Positions 15,215-23,500 of a DNA stretch of 47,491 bases are shown piece by piece; the stretch's first letter is position 1, and each line of letters begins with the position of its first letter. Position numbers and translations under genes: made by a program. The notes under the pieces were generated by a model that saw only the letters and a program-made list of their open reading frames with translations, searched no databases and was not told the DNA's origin. The stretch is from Oscillospiraceae bacterium. Its GTDB lineage: Bacteria > Bacillota > Clostridia > Oscillospirales > Oscillospiraceae. The stretch lies in the NCBI GenBank assembly GCA_017416325.1, contig JAFQCV010000004.1, positions 1-47,491 of the forward strand. The letters run 5' to 3'.

Positions 15215-15715
15215 CTACCTCCTGAACCGGAAGCGCTTATTCAGCACTCGGTCCATAAGAAAGAAGCATACATTACCGAGAACCAGTGTAAACAGGGTCA
15301 TCACCGTGCCCATCTGGGCAAACTCCTGAAGAAGCTGCGCCATACCAAATGGATGCGTTAACAGCCAATACAGCGAAAGGATCACGGCATTGAACAGAAG
15401 TCCCTTCCAAAGCCAACTAAGAGGTAACCGCTCCAGCTTTGGCTTTATCACGGGATAATATCCAAGGGCGGTGAAAACCGCGGCTGCCTCCCTATCCGGC
15501 GCCAACAGCAAACTGAGTAAACAGACAACGCCGTACCAAGCCAGAGCAATCTTACCGCCACACTGTCCTAAAACGACCTTTGCCAGCAAAATACAAAGCA
15601 TCGGACATACAAACGTTGCCACGGGGATCAAAGTCCCCAGGCACATAATGACCACCGCTAACGCTGCCAGGATGCCGCCAAAGGCAACCGGGAAAGAGGA
15701 ATTATCCCTTTGCAT
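15215..15715 (-). CDS. Multi-helix membrane protein, unknown, coupled to pncB
   Basis: 166 residues with five or so hydrophobic segments, starting FPVAFGGILAALAVVIMCLG and including TFVCPMLCILLAKVVLG and a YYPVIKP loop. The start, ATG 15715, lies inside the pncB 3' end (14-bp overlap), so the two are translationally coupled. Size and N-terminal pattern are reminiscent of small integral S-component-like proteins, but no known signature is present. The tight link to nicotinate phosphoribosyltransferase suggests, as inference only, a role with nicotinate or another NAD precursor. Confidence 0.7.
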   Translation of the reverse strand: MQRDNSSFPVAFGGILAALAVVIMCLGTLIPVATFVCPMLCILLAKVVLGQCGGKIALAWYGVVCLLSLLLAPDREAAAVFTALGYYPVIKPKLERLPLSWLWKGLLFNAVILSLYWLLTHPFGMAQLLQEFAQMGTVMTLFTLVLGNVCFFLMDRVLNKRFRFRR

Positions 15716-17159
15716 TGTTTTTCAGCAGTTGGATCTTAATGTCATACAGCTTTTGGCTCAGGTCTACATAGTAGGTATGGGGATTATCAAAGCGCTTCAC
15801 CTCGTCCCACAGCTTATCCACCTGGTCTAAGCAATAGCTGCGAACTTCTTCCAAGCTGGGACATTGATAGACAAGCTTACCGTTCTGGAAGATGGGCACT
15901 TGCAGTTCTTTGGCGGTGAAGTTATAGACCGTCTTTCTCTTCCAGGTTGCATCCGGGTCAAAGATCTCCATGTCCTGGGAGTCGTCCACAGTTTCATCGT
16001 AGACGCACAGATAGTCCGCGATCGCTTTGCCGGTGTCATTGCCAAAGAAACGGTACAGCTTTTTGAAATGGGGATTGGTGATCTTGCCCACATTTTCCGA
16101 AATTTTGATTTTCGGCATGACAGTTCCGTCCGCCTGTTCCACACCGACCAGCTTATAAACACCGCCGAAGACAGGCTCAGACCGGGCTGTGATCAACCGC
16201 TCACCCACACCAAACATATCGATCTGAGCGCCCTGGCGCAGCAGGTCCTGGATAATATATTCATCCAAAGAATTGGACACAGAGATCTTACACTCTGTCC
16301 AACCGGCATCGTCCAGCATTTGCCGCGCCTTCCGGGTCAAATATGCCATGTCGCCGGAATCCAGACGAATCCCGCATTTGGTAATGCCCTTAGGTTTGAG
16401 CACTTCGTTGAATGCGCGGATCGCATTGGGAATACCGGATTTCAAGGTGTTATAGGTATCTACCAACAAGGTGGGATTCTCCGGATACATTTCACAATAT
16501 GCCTTGAACGCCTCATATTCCGTATCAAACATCTGCACCCAGGCATGGGCCATGGTGCCGCCGGCGCGGACACCGTACAGCTGATCCGAAATTGTGCAGG
16601 CTGTGCCATGGCAGCCGCCAATATACGCCGCACGGGCGCCTAAAATCGCCGCGTCTGCGCCCTGGGCCCGTCTGGAGCCGAACTCCAACACCGTTCTTCC
16701 CTGCGCCGCGCGAACCACACGGTTCGCCTTAGTGGCGATCAAGCTCTGATGGTTTACACACAGGAGCAAAAAGGTTTCGATCAGCTGCGCCTCGATCGCA
16801 GGCGCACGGACAGTAATGATGGGTTCTTTCGGGAATACGGGTGTGCCTTCCGGAATTGCCCAAATGTCACCGGTAAAACGGAAGTTCGCCAGATACTCCA
16901 GAAATTCCTCGGAGAAAATCTTTCTGCCCCGCAGGTATGCAATATCTTCTTCGGAAAAATGCAAATTCTGAATATAGTCAATCACCTGCTCCAAGCCGGC
17001 AGCAATGGCAAAGCCACCGCCGTCAGGACAGCGTCGGAAGAATAGATCAAAATATACGATCCGCTCCCGATAGCCTTTTTCAAAATATCCGTGTCCCATG
17101 GTAAGCTCATAAAAATCGCAAAGCATGGTCATATTTAATTTACTGCTTTCGTTCATCAT
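15702..17159 (-). CDS. pncB: Nicotinate phosphoribosyltransferase
   Basis: 485 residues from ATG 17159 (GGAGG 5 nt upstream; the next codon is also ATG, and an in-frame GTG at 17165 is too close to that site). It converts nicotinate and PRPP to nicotinate mononucleotide in NAD salvage. Signatures: MLCDFYELTMGHGYF near the N-terminus, FGSRRAQGADAAILGARAAYIGG, THAWVQMF-like AHAWVQMF, and the PRPP/phosphate region IRLDSGDMAYL. It is expressed from its own promoter at 17183-17211, divergent from the thioesterase gene. Confidence 0.95.
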   Translation of the reverse strand: MMNESSKLNMTMLCDFYELTMGHGYFEKGYRERIVYFDLFFRRCPDGGGFAIAAGLEQVIDYIQNLHFSEEDIAYLRGRKIFSEEFLEYLANFRFTGDIWAIPEGTPVFPKEPIITVRAPAIEAQLIETFLLLCVNHQSLIATKANRVVRAAQGRTVLEFGSRRAQGADAAILGARAAYIGGCHGTACTISDQLYGVRAGGTMAHAWVQMFDTEYEAFKAYCEMYPENPTLLVDTYNTLKSGIPNAIRAFNEVLKPKGITKCGIRLDSGDMAYLTRKARQMLDDAGWTECKISVSNSLDEYIIQDLLRQGAQIDMFGVGERLITARSEPVFGGVYKLVGVEQADGTVMPKIKISENVGKITNPHFKKLYRFFGNDTGKAIADYLCVYDETVDDSQDMEIFDPDATWKRKTVYNFTAKELQVPIFQNGKLVYQCPSLEEVRSYCLDQVDKLWDEVKRFDNPHTYYVDLSQKLYDIKIQLLKNNAKG

Positions 17160-17182
17160 ATGCACCTCCAGTATTTTTTTAT

Positions 17183-17211
17183 ATTATAAGACTCTGTGGA
17201 GAAAAATGCAA
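17183..17211 (-). promoter_or_regulatory. pncB: Sigma-A promoter of pncB
   Basis: Read on the minus strand: TTGCAT (17206-17211), 17-bp spacer, TATAAT (17183-17188), about 25 bp before the pncB start. Confidence 0.8.
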
Positions 17212-17218
17212 CCAAATG

Positions 17219-17247
17219 TTGACGCATGTTTAAATTTAAGCTATAGT
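17219..17247 (+). promoter_or_regulatory. Sigma-A promoter of the thioesterase operon
   Basis: TTGACG (17219-17224), 17-bp spacer, TATAGT (17242-17247), 28 bp before the ATG at 17276. It is back to back with the pncB promoter, with the two -35 boxes 7 bp apart. Confidence 0.8.
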
Positions 17248-17275
17248 AACCATAACGAACTCTAAGGAGGTAACT

Positions 17276-17662
17276 ATGGTTGTTGAAATTGGCATGAAAG
17301 GTAAAGTATCCACCGTGGTAGAAAAGGAGGACACCGCTCTGGAGGTAGGTTCCGGCAGCCTTTTGGTATACGCAACCCCCTGCATGGCTGCGCTTATGGA
17401 AGGCGCTGCCTGTGAAGCCATCGCTTCCGGTCTTTCCGAAACAGAAACTACCGTTGGCACCGAACTGAATCTGCAGCATTTGTCCGCTACCCCCGTTGGT
17501 CTGGAGGTCTGGGCTGAAGCGGAAGTTACAGCTGTAGAGGGCAAACAAATCACCTTCCAGATCCAGGCTTTTGACGAGGCCGGCCCCATCGGTACCGCAA
17601 CACACAAGCGTTTTTTGGTTCAGTCACAGCGTTTTCTGGACAAAACCTACGCCAAATTATAA
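17276..17662 (+). CDS. Hotdog-fold thioesterase, FlK-like
   Basis: 128 residues, a single hotdog domain. The positions Thr34, Glu42 and His68 (ATPCMAALMEGA and LQHLSATPVG) have exactly the spacing of the Thr-Glu-His catalytic residues of fluoroacetyl-CoA thioesterase FlK, the reference member of this group. Related proteins are widespread and probably hydrolyse small acyl-CoAs; fluoroacetate resistance is not implied. AAGGAGG precedes the ATG. It is followed after 17 bp by a small gene of unknown function, and both precede a terminator. Confidence 0.85.
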   Translation: MVVEIGMKGKVSTVVEKEDTALEVGSGSLLVYATPCMAALMEGAACEAIASGLSETETTVGTELNLQHLSATPVGLEVWAEAEVTAVEGKQITFQIQAFDEAGPIGTATHKRFLVQSQRFLDKTYAKL

Positions 17663-17679
17663 TCAAGGGAGGATGCCTG

Positions 17680-17994
17680 ATGGTAGATTACAGCGCAACC
17701 ATTCGAAATACTTTTGATTTTGGCTCTGTACGCGATGCCCAGATCCTTTTTGAGCATACCATCCGCAATGCGTTCCCGGCATACGATTTTCGCCGTTTGG
17801 AACTGATCCGTTTTGTTCGTGAAGATAAGTTTATGGAAGGCCGCAGTTGGAATCATGTTTTCCAAATTCGCTCTACAACATGCAAAAATTTGCAGGTTTG
17901 GGAAGTAAAATGTCAACGGGTCACCATGGGTATTTCCCAAGATAAAACCGTTTATCTTGACTACCAAACCCTGGCTTTCCTGGAAAATGAATAG
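17680..17994 (+). CDS. Hypothetical 104-residue protein
   Basis: A soluble-looking protein starting MVDYSATIRNTFDFGSVRDA, mixed alpha/beta, with no membrane segment, signal peptide or metal-binding cluster; it has an RSWNHVFQI motif and ends DYQTLAFLENE. I do not recognise a family. GGGAGG is well placed before the ATG. It lies 17 bp behind the thioesterase gene and ahead of the shared terminator, so the two form a small operon, but nothing ties their functions together beyond that. Confidence 0.7.
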   Translation: MVDYSATIRNTFDFGSVRDAQILFEHTIRNAFPAYDFRRLELIRFVREDKFMEGRSWNHVFQIRSTTCKNLQVWEVKCQRVTMGISQDKTVYLDYQTLAFLENE

Positions 17995-18003
17995 CAGAAA
18001 ACA

Positions 18004-18036
18004 GCCGCACTCCCTTTTTGGGGCGTGCGGCATTTT
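18004..18036. terminator. Terminator between the thioesterase operon and recR
   Basis: GCCGCAC (18004-18010) pairs with GTGCGGC (18025-18031), extended inside by CCC/GGG, with T-rich exits on both strands (ATTTTC on plus, TGTTTTC on minus). It probably serves both convergent units. Confidence 0.85.
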
Positions 18037-18046
18037 CTTATGAGAC

Positions 18047-18646
18047 TTAAATTTCCTGTCTGCCTTCCAACGCACGGGAAAGGGTCACCTCGTCGGCATA
18101 TTCCAGCTGGCTGCCCACAGGAACGCCATAGGCCAACCGGGTCACCTTGACCTCCATAGGCCGCAAAAGACGGGAAATATACATAGCCGTGGCTTCCCCC
18201 TCTGTGTCAGGATTGGTAGCCATGATTACCTCCCGGACCTCACCGGTGCCCACACGCATCAGCAGCTCACGAATTCGGATATCATCCTGGGTAACATGAT
18301 TCAGCGGCGAGATCACACCGTGCAAAACATGGTATACACCGGAAAATTCACGGCTGCGCTCCATAGCGACCACATCTCTGGGTTCTGCAACCACACAGAT
18401 AACCTGCTTATCACGCGTGTCATCCTCACAGATGGGACACACCTCCCGGTCAGTCAGGTTCTGGCATACCGGGCAGGTATGGATGGTATTTTTTGCGGTT
18501 AAGATCACATTCGCAAAGTTTTCTGCCTCTTCCATCGGCAGGTTCAGTACATAAAACGCCAGACGCTGTGCAGTCTTTCCGCCAATACCGGGAAGTCTGG
18601 CAAACTGGTCTGTCAGTTCCTGCAACGCAGCGGGAAAATACAGCAT
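18047..18646 (-). CDS. recR: Recombination mediator RecR
   Basis: 199 residues, full length. Helix-hairpin-helix LPGIGGKTAQRLAF at the N-terminus, four-cysteine zinc finger CPVCQNLTDREVCPIC, and a Toprim domain with NPDTEGEATAMY. With RecF and RecO it loads RecA on gapped DNA. It is the last gene of the conserved dnaX-ybaB-recR cluster, 9 bp after ybaB. Confidence 0.97.
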   Translation of the reverse strand: MLYFPAALQELTDQFARLPGIGGKTAQRLAFYVLNLPMEEAENFANVILTAKNTIHTCPVCQNLTDREVCPICEDDTRDKQVICVVAEPRDVVAMERSREFSGVYHVLHGVISPLNHVTQDDIRIRELLMRVGTGEVREVIMATNPDTEGEATAMYISRLLRPMEVKVTRLAYGVPVGSQLEYADEVTLSRALEGRQEI

Positions 18647-18655
18647 GGTGCCTCC

Positions 18656-19000
18656 TTAGAATAAGCCGCCAAGATTCAGCCCACCGGCCAGCCGGGACAT
18701 GTTGTTTGCAGCATCCGTGTCCGCTGCGCGCATGGCCTCATTTACAGCGGCGATTACCATGTCCTGCAGCATTTCCACATCATCAGGGTCTACTGCATCC
18801 GGCTTGATCTGCAGATCCACCAGTTCGTGCTTACCATTGACTGTAGCCGTGACCATACCGCCGCCGGAGGTACTGGAATAAGTCTTGCTTTCCTGTTCCT
18901 GCTGCATCCGGATCATTTCCTGCTGCATTTTTTGCGCCTGTTTCATCATCGCTGCCTGGTTCATACCGCCGGGCATTCCACGAAAAGTATTCTTTGCCAT
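18656..19000 (-). CDS. ybaB: YbaB/EbfC nucleoid-associated protein
   Basis: 114 residues. A Met/Gln-rich N-terminal helix (GMNQAAMMKQAQKMQQEMI) then the YbaB core with VTATVNGKHELVDLQIKP and an alpha-helical end. YbaB dimers bind and bridge DNA. Start at 19000 follows GGAG; the gene sits 15 bp after dnaX in the usual order, which supports the assignment. A glycine-rich N-terminal extension (FRGMPGG) is common in clostridial members. Confidence 0.93.
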   Translation of the reverse strand: MAKNTFRGMPGGMNQAAMMKQAQKMQQEMIRMQQEQESKTYSSTSGGGMVTATVNGKHELVDLQIKPDAVDPDDVEMLQDMVIAAVNEAMRAADTDAANNMSRLAGGLNLGGLF

Positions 19001-19015
19001 GATATTACTCCTATC

Positions 19016-20626
19016 TTAACGGTCTTTGATATTGACTATATTGCTATGGGTGCGTCCAAAATCCATAAGCTGTTCCATACGGGGATTACTGCGTCCGGAA
19101 ACGGACGCATCCTCCGCTGCAGCGGATACAGGGCGGTTTAAAATCGCAGAAGCTTTTCTGCCCACAAGAGACAGGATCTCCGGTTTGTTAACCATTTCCA
19201 GAGTAAAGCTGTTGGTACATTTTAAAACAACTTTTCCATCCCGCAGGACACCCTGCACCGGGGCGCTGGGTGTGGTTACAAAGAACCCGGAAATAGGAGG
19301 TCCCAGCTCCTGGCGAATGGCAGCGACAAGCTCTGTCCAAAAACCAACCGGCGCATCCTCTGCAGGAATTTCAGGTTCTGATACTTCTTCCGGAGGTACA
19401 TCCAGATCTGTGTGCGCCGGAGGTTCCTCAATAGGCAGCTGCCGCGCCGCTTCTGGGACGGTCGAAACGAATGTTCCGCTTTTGACCTGTTCTTCCAGCC
19501 TGGTCAGACGCGCATTTAACGATTTGGCATCCAACTGCAACTCCGGTTGACAAAGGCTGATGATACATAGCTCTGCATCCACACGGCGGCTGGCGGTGCG
19601 GGTAAAACCTTGCATGGTCCTTTCCAGCTGCTCCATAATCCGAACCAATTCACCGGTAGAGAACGCAGCCGCCAACGTAGCAGCCTGTTGATCCTGCACG
19701 ACCCCGGAAAGCATTGACACAGCACTGTCCGGCGCTGTCTTCATTACCAAAAGATCCCGGGCAAGGCAAGCCAGTTCATCCAGCAGCGAACCAAGATCTT
19801 TGCCGTCGGCATAAAGACGGTTGAAAAGCTCCAATGCCCCACGGGTATTATGAGAAGCTACGTAAGCCATCATTTCACCGCATTTTTGTTCTCCGGCAAT
19901 TCCCAAACAGGCATAAACCTTTTCTGCAGTCAACTCACCGGCTGTTGCCGAGGCGCATTGATCCAAAAGACTGAGGCCGTCACGCATGCCACCATCTGCC
20001 ATCCGCGCCAAAACCTTTGCGGCACTTTCATCCAAATCAATATTCTCCTGGTAAGCAACATACTGAAGCCGCGCGGCAATATCCTCCTGAGAGAGTCTGC
20101 GGAACGAAAACCTCTGACAACGGGACAAAATGGTTGCAGGAACCTTGTGCAGTTCCGTGGTAGCCAAAATGAACAGCAGGTGCTCCGGCGGCTCTTCAAT
20201 GATCTTCAGCAGCGCATTGAATGCCGAAATGGAAAGCATGTGTACCTCGTCAATGATATACACTCGCATCCGCACCTGAGATGGCGTATAAATAGCGTCA
20301 TCCCGCAGGTCACGGACATTATCTACACCGTTATTGGAGGCTGCGTCAATTTCCAGAACATCCATACAGGCGCCGGAATCGATAGCCAAACAAGCCTCAC
20401 AGCAATTACAGGGGTTTCCGTCATGCGGATTCAGACAGTTTACCGCCTTTGCCAGAATTTTTGCGCAGCTGGTTTTACCTGTGCCGCGAGAACCGGTAAA
20501 CAGATAGGCATGGCTCATTTTTCCGCTAATAAGCTGCGTCTTCAGTGTTTGTGTCACTGCCAACTGGCCGGATACGTCATCAAATGTTTGCGGACGGTAC
20601 TTCCGGTATAATGCCTGGTACACCAT
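19016..20626 (-). CDS. dnaX: DNA polymerase III subunits gamma/tau
   Basis: 536 residues from ATG 20626 (MVYQALYRKYRPQTFDDV), preceded by GGGGGAGG; longer frames upstream run into the SRP RNA. Walker A GSRGTGKTS, four-cysteine zinc module within CLNPHDGNPCNCCEAC, Walker B VYIIDEVHML and the arginine-finger motif SRCQRF. It is the ATPase of the clamp loader and binds the polymerase core through its C-terminal half, here with an acidic linker from about residue 370. Followed by ybaB and recR. Confidence 0.96.
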   Translation of the reverse strand: MVYQALYRKYRPQTFDDVSGQLAVTQTLKTQLISGKMSHAYLFTGSRGTGKTSCAKILAKAVNCLNPHDGNPCNCCEACLAIDSGACMDVLEIDAASNNGVDNVRDLRDDAIYTPSQVRMRVYIIDEVHMLSISAFNALLKIIEEPPEHLLFILATTELHKVPATILSRCQRFSFRRLSQEDIAARLQYVAYQENIDLDESAAKVLARMADGGMRDGLSLLDQCASATAGELTAEKVYACLGIAGEQKCGEMMAYVASHNTRGALELFNRLYADGKDLGSLLDELACLARDLLVMKTAPDSAVSMLSGVVQDQQAATLAAAFSTGELVRIMEQLERTMQGFTRTASRRVDAELCIISLCQPELQLDAKSLNARLTRLEEQVKSGTFVSTVPEAARQLPIEEPPAHTDLDVPPEEVSEPEIPAEDAPVGFWTELVAAIRQELGPPISGFFVTTPSAPVQGVLRDGKVVLKCTNSFTLEMVNKPEILSLVGRKASAILNRPVSAAAEDASVSGRSNPRMEQLMDFGRTHSNIVNIKDR

Positions 20627-20678
20627 CGTAACCTCCCCCTTTCCATAAGCATTTAAAAGCAAGGACTGGCTCATAACA

Positions 20679-20949
20679 AGATCGCACACCCACATTTGAA
20701 CCTGCTGAATACCCGGAACCGGTGCAGCCAGCTCAGGAACGGCAACCCCACGGCACACGAGAAGATCCGCTTAATGCTGCTTGGTTCCCCACCTGACATG
20801 GTTCACGGGATCTCGTTGCGTAAGACCGGTCCTTCAACACCGCTTACACCGACCAGACGGCACTCAGACAAGCCCGGGTGTAGGAATTCACCCCTGCTAT
20901 AGCGGATTGCAGGTACAGGGCACCGCTATCTCCCCGACTAGTGCGACCT
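20679..20949 (-). ncRNA. ffs: Signal recognition particle RNA, large bacterial type
   Basis: The minus strand contains the conserved SRP54-binding hairpin (GAACCATGTCAGGTGGGGAA, then CCAAGCAGCATTAAG, near 20771-20806) and the Gram-positive Alu-domain stretch (TACCTGCAATCCGCTATAGC, then AGGGGTGAATTCC). The predicted ends pair: AGGTCGCAC at the 5' side (about 20941-20949) with GTGCGATCT at the 3' side (20679-20687). About 270 nt matches the large-type SRP RNA. Position directly upstream of dnaX is the usual Firmicutes location. Exact ends, promoter and terminator are not resolved; a CCTTGTT...AACAAGG inverted repeat lies just upstream of the 5' end. Confidence 0.93.
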
Positions 20950-20990
20950 TGTTACAAGCCAGTCGCTGCAACAAGGATATTTGATTAAAA

Positions 20991-21212
20991 TCAGTTGATC
21001 TTGGCGTCGATAAACTCAGCCAGTTCACCAAAGGTGGTGATCCGCTGATCTTCCAGATCCAGCTCGACACCCAGTTCGCTTTCCAGATCCATGATCATTT
21101 CCACAATATCCAACGAATCAATACCGAGGCTTTCGAAAGTGCTTTCAGGAGTAATCTCCGCAGCATCCAGCTCCAGCTGTTTGGCTGCATAGGAAACCAG
21201 TTTTTCGTACAT
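20991..21212 (-). CDS. acpP: Acyl carrier protein
   Basis: 73 residues, acidic, with the phosphopantetheine attachment motif LGIDSLDIVEM; Ser33 is the modified residue. It carries acyl intermediates of fatty-acid synthesis. A GGAGGG site precedes the ATG, and the gene has its own promoter (21253-21281) inside the end of the upstream flavoprotein gene. It is isolated from other fab genes here. Confidence 0.95.
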   Translation of the reverse strand: MYEKLVSYAAKQLELDAAEITPESTFESLGIDSLDIVEMIMDLESELGVELDLEDQRITTFGELAEFIDAKIN

Positions 21213-21252
21213 ACTAAACCCTCCAATTTTTGTTTATACACTATCTTAAAGT

Positions 21253-21281
21253 ATTTTATTACATCCGTGCAGGTTTGTCAA
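21253..21281 (-). promoter_or_regulatory. acpP: Sigma-A promoter of acpP
   Basis: On the minus strand TTGACA (21276-21281), 17-bp spacer, TAAAAT (21253-21258). The -35 box lies inside the coding end of the upstream gene, whose stop codon forms the end of the spacer. Confidence 0.8.
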
Positions 21282-22506
21282 TGGCGGTTTTTACCGCCAT
21301 GCCAGCTGCCCTAGCAGTCGCCCAGGCGATCTGTAGATTAAAGCCGCCGGTATAAGCATCACAGTCTATCATTTCTCCGGCAAAGTATAGTCCCTTAACC
21401 AGTTTGGACTCCATAGTTTTAGGATCGATCTGGGAAACCTTGATTCCCCCGGAGGTTATGATCGCCTCTGCGATCGGCCTTTTTCCAAGGATATCCACCT
21501 CAAAGGCCTTGAGAAGCTGGACCAGCTCTCTTCTTTTTTGCTTAGTGAGGCTGTTAGCCTGCATCACAGGATCGATCTGCGCCCGGCGCAGCACCACAGG
21601 AATCATGGATCGGGGCAACAGATCCGTCAATGCATTTTCCATAGAACGGTTCTGATACATCTCCAGATCCCGCAGGATACGACCATCCAGCTTGTTTTCC
21701 TCCAACGCCGGCTTCAAATCGATCACAAGGCGGCAGCCATCGCCTTTCAGATGCGCGCTGGCGCTGAGCACGGTGGGGCCGGATACGCCAAAATGGGTAA
21801 ACAGCAATTCCCCAAAGTCCTTGTATAACAGCTTCCCTTTTGCGCTGAGCAGCCTCACACCAACATTGCGCAGGCTGAGCCCTTGCATATCCTGGCAGTC
21901 CGTACCGTCTGCTTCCAGAGGGACCAAAGACCCCTCTGTTGGTGTTACTGTGTGACCCAGGGCATTGGCCATCTCAAAACCGTCTCCGGTAGAGCCGGTG
22001 GTGGGGTAACTCAAGCCACCTGTGGCTAGGATCACCCAATCCGCATAAATCTTTTGTTGATGGGTCTCCACGCCGGTCACAACACCGTTTTCCTGAAGGA
22101 TCCTCTGAACTCTTTGCGTTTTCACTGTGACATTTTGGTTGCGGAGTTCTCTTTCCAGGCAATCCAAAACAGACTGAGAGCGGTCTGTAACCGGAAAGAC
22201 CCGGTTTCCCCGTTCTGTTTTCAATGGGCAACCCAGCTCCTGAAAAAAACGCATCACCGCTGACGGCGGACAGGCTGTCATAGCGCTGTAGAGAAAACGG
22301 CCGTTTCGGGGAATATTTTGCAGGACCTCCTGCTCTGTGCAATCGTTGGTCACATTGCAGCGGCCTTTTCCGGTGATCAGCAGCTTCTTGCCTAAACAGT
22401 TATTCTTTTCCAGCAACAAGACCCGGGCGCCGCGGCGCGCTGCTGTAATGGCGGCAAACATACCGGCAGGTCCGCCGCCAACTACAATTCCATCATAGCT
22501 TATCAT
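21259..22506 (-). CDS. NAD(P)/FAD-dependent oxidoreductase, HI0933/BaiN family
   Basis: 415 residues. Rossmann dinucleotide motif VVGGGPAGMFAAITAARRG, the family signature GKGRCNVTN (about residues 46-54), and the C-terminal GLYFAGEMIDCDAYTGGFN flavin-contact region. HI0933-like flavoproteins are widespread; the clostridial relative BaiN has been linked to bile-acid reduction, but most members have no assigned substrate. The start overlaps the end of the RpiR-type regulator gene by 4 bp (ATGA), so the two are co-transcribed. Confidence 0.88.
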   Translation of the reverse strand: MISYDGIVVGGGPAGMFAAITAARRGARVLLLEKNNCLGKKLLITGKGRCNVTNDCTEQEVLQNIPRNGRFLYSAMTACPPSAVMRFFQELGCPLKTERGNRVFPVTDRSQSVLDCLERELRNQNVTVKTQRVQRILQENGVVTGVETHQQKIYADWVILATGGLSYPTTGSTGDGFEMANALGHTVTPTEGSLVPLEADGTDCQDMQGLSLRNVGVRLLSAKGKLLYKDFGELLFTHFGVSGPTVLSASAHLKGDGCRLVIDLKPALEENKLDGRILRDLEMYQNRSMENALTDLLPRSMIPVVLRRAQIDPVMQANSLTKQKRRELVQLLKAFEVDILGKRPIAEAIITSGGIKVSQIDPKTMESKLVKGLYFAGEMIDCDAYTGGFNLQIAWATARAAGMAVKTAIDKPARM

Positions 22507-23369
22507 GCTTCGCCCTGCTTTTCATAGACATTGTATTCTTCCCAGATATGCTCCAAATTATTGAAGGTCTTTGCCAGCTCCTTCTCCTTTTGGGCTGCGA
22601 TGGCAACGATCAACGCATTGGTAACACTCATAGGCGCCACCAGGGAATCCACCAAAGATACCATATCCCCCTTTGCCACCAGAACATGGTCACAGTTCTG
22701 CCCCAAAGGTGATACCCGGCTGTCTGTCAGACCAACCACCGTTGCGCCTGTGCTGCGGCAATACTGGACGCCCTTAACCGTGGTAGTAGAATACCGGGGA
22801 AAGCTGTAGGCAATTACCGCATCCCCGGGACCAACGCCTACGATCTGCTCAAACATTTCACTCATACCCGAAGCGGTGACCACATGCACATCCCGAAACA
22901 TATAGTTCAGATAATAGCCCAGGAAATTGGCCAGCACAGCTGTGGACCGTACACCTAAAATATACACTCTGCGCGCATTCAAAATAGCATCTACCGAAGC
23001 CCGGAACTCTTTCCTGTCTACCGTTTCTCCTGTTTGACGCAGCCGGTCCATATCCGCCTGCAGCACCATAGAAAGCACATCCTGATCGCCAATACGGTCT
23101 TTGGTCACTTCAATGCGCTGCACCGAGGTCAACCGATTGACTACCATTTCCTGCATTGCCTTTTGTAAGCTTGGATATCCGTCAAAACCCAGTTCCACCG
23201 CAAAACGAACAACGGTAGATTCCGAAACGCCAACGGTTTTACCCAAACGGCTTGCTGTCATGAAAGCCGCCTTATCGTAGGATTCCGTAATATAGCGCGC
23301 AATCAACCGCTGTCCTTTGGAAAAATTCGGCGCATGATTCTGCAAAAGCATTAAAATGTCCTGATACAT
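22503..23369 (-). CDS. MurR/RpiR-family transcriptional regulator
   Basis: 288 residues. N-terminal helix-turn-helix of the RpiR type (ASRLGKTVGVSESTVVRFAVELGFDGYPSLQ) and a C-terminal SIS sugar-phosphate-binding domain (VYILGVRSTAVLANFLGYYL ... VIAYSFPRYSTTTVKG). Such regulators sense phosphosugars. The partner gene here is a flavoprotein with a 4-bp overlap rather than a sugar enzyme, so the effector cannot be guessed. It has its own promoter (23420-23448) and a GGGGAG site. Confidence 0.9.
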   Translation of the reverse strand: MYQDILMLLQNHAPNFSKGQRLIARYITESYDKAAFMTASRLGKTVGVSESTVVRFAVELGFDGYPSLQKAMQEMVVNRLTSVQRIEVTKDRIGDQDVLSMVLQADMDRLRQTGETVDRKEFRASVDAILNARRVYILGVRSTAVLANFLGYYLNYMFRDVHVVTASGMSEMFEQIVGVGPGDAVIAYSFPRYSTTTVKGVQYCRSTGATVVGLTDSRVSPLGQNCDHVLVAKGDMVSLVDSLVAPMSVTNALIVAIAAQKEKELAKTFNNLEHIWEEYNVYEKQGEA

Positions 23370-23419
23370 GGCATTCTCCCCATTTTTAAGTAGAATAAAT
23401 TATATATATATTATTTTTT

Positions 23420-23448
23420 ATCATAACAGGTTTCCTGCATTTTTGCAA
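23420..23448 (-). promoter_or_regulatory. Sigma-A promoter of the RpiR-flavoprotein pair
   Basis: On the minus strand TTGCAA (23443-23448), 17-bp spacer, TATGAT (23420-23425), about 50 bp before the ATG. The spacer overlaps an 8-bp inverted repeat (TTTCCTGC/GCAGGAAA) that could be an operator. Confidence 0.65.
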
Positions 23449-23477
23449 GAAGAAGCAGGAAAAATTGCAAAATTTTT

Positions 23478-23500
23478 GGTGGGGTCTTTATAACCCCACC
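23478..23500 (-). terminator. Hairpin overlapping the rluB stop codon
   Basis: GGTGGGGT (23478-23485) pairs with ACCCCACC (23493-23500); the rluB stop (23488-23490) is in the loop. The following sequence is AAAAATTTT rather than a clean T-run, so termination is probable, not certain. Confidence 0.5.

Noticed and set aside
20627-20758. Longer version of DnaX starting at 20758
   Set aside because: The extension is translated from the SRP RNA sequence; ATG 20626 has a strong GGGGGAGG and the canonical MVYQALYRKYRP start.
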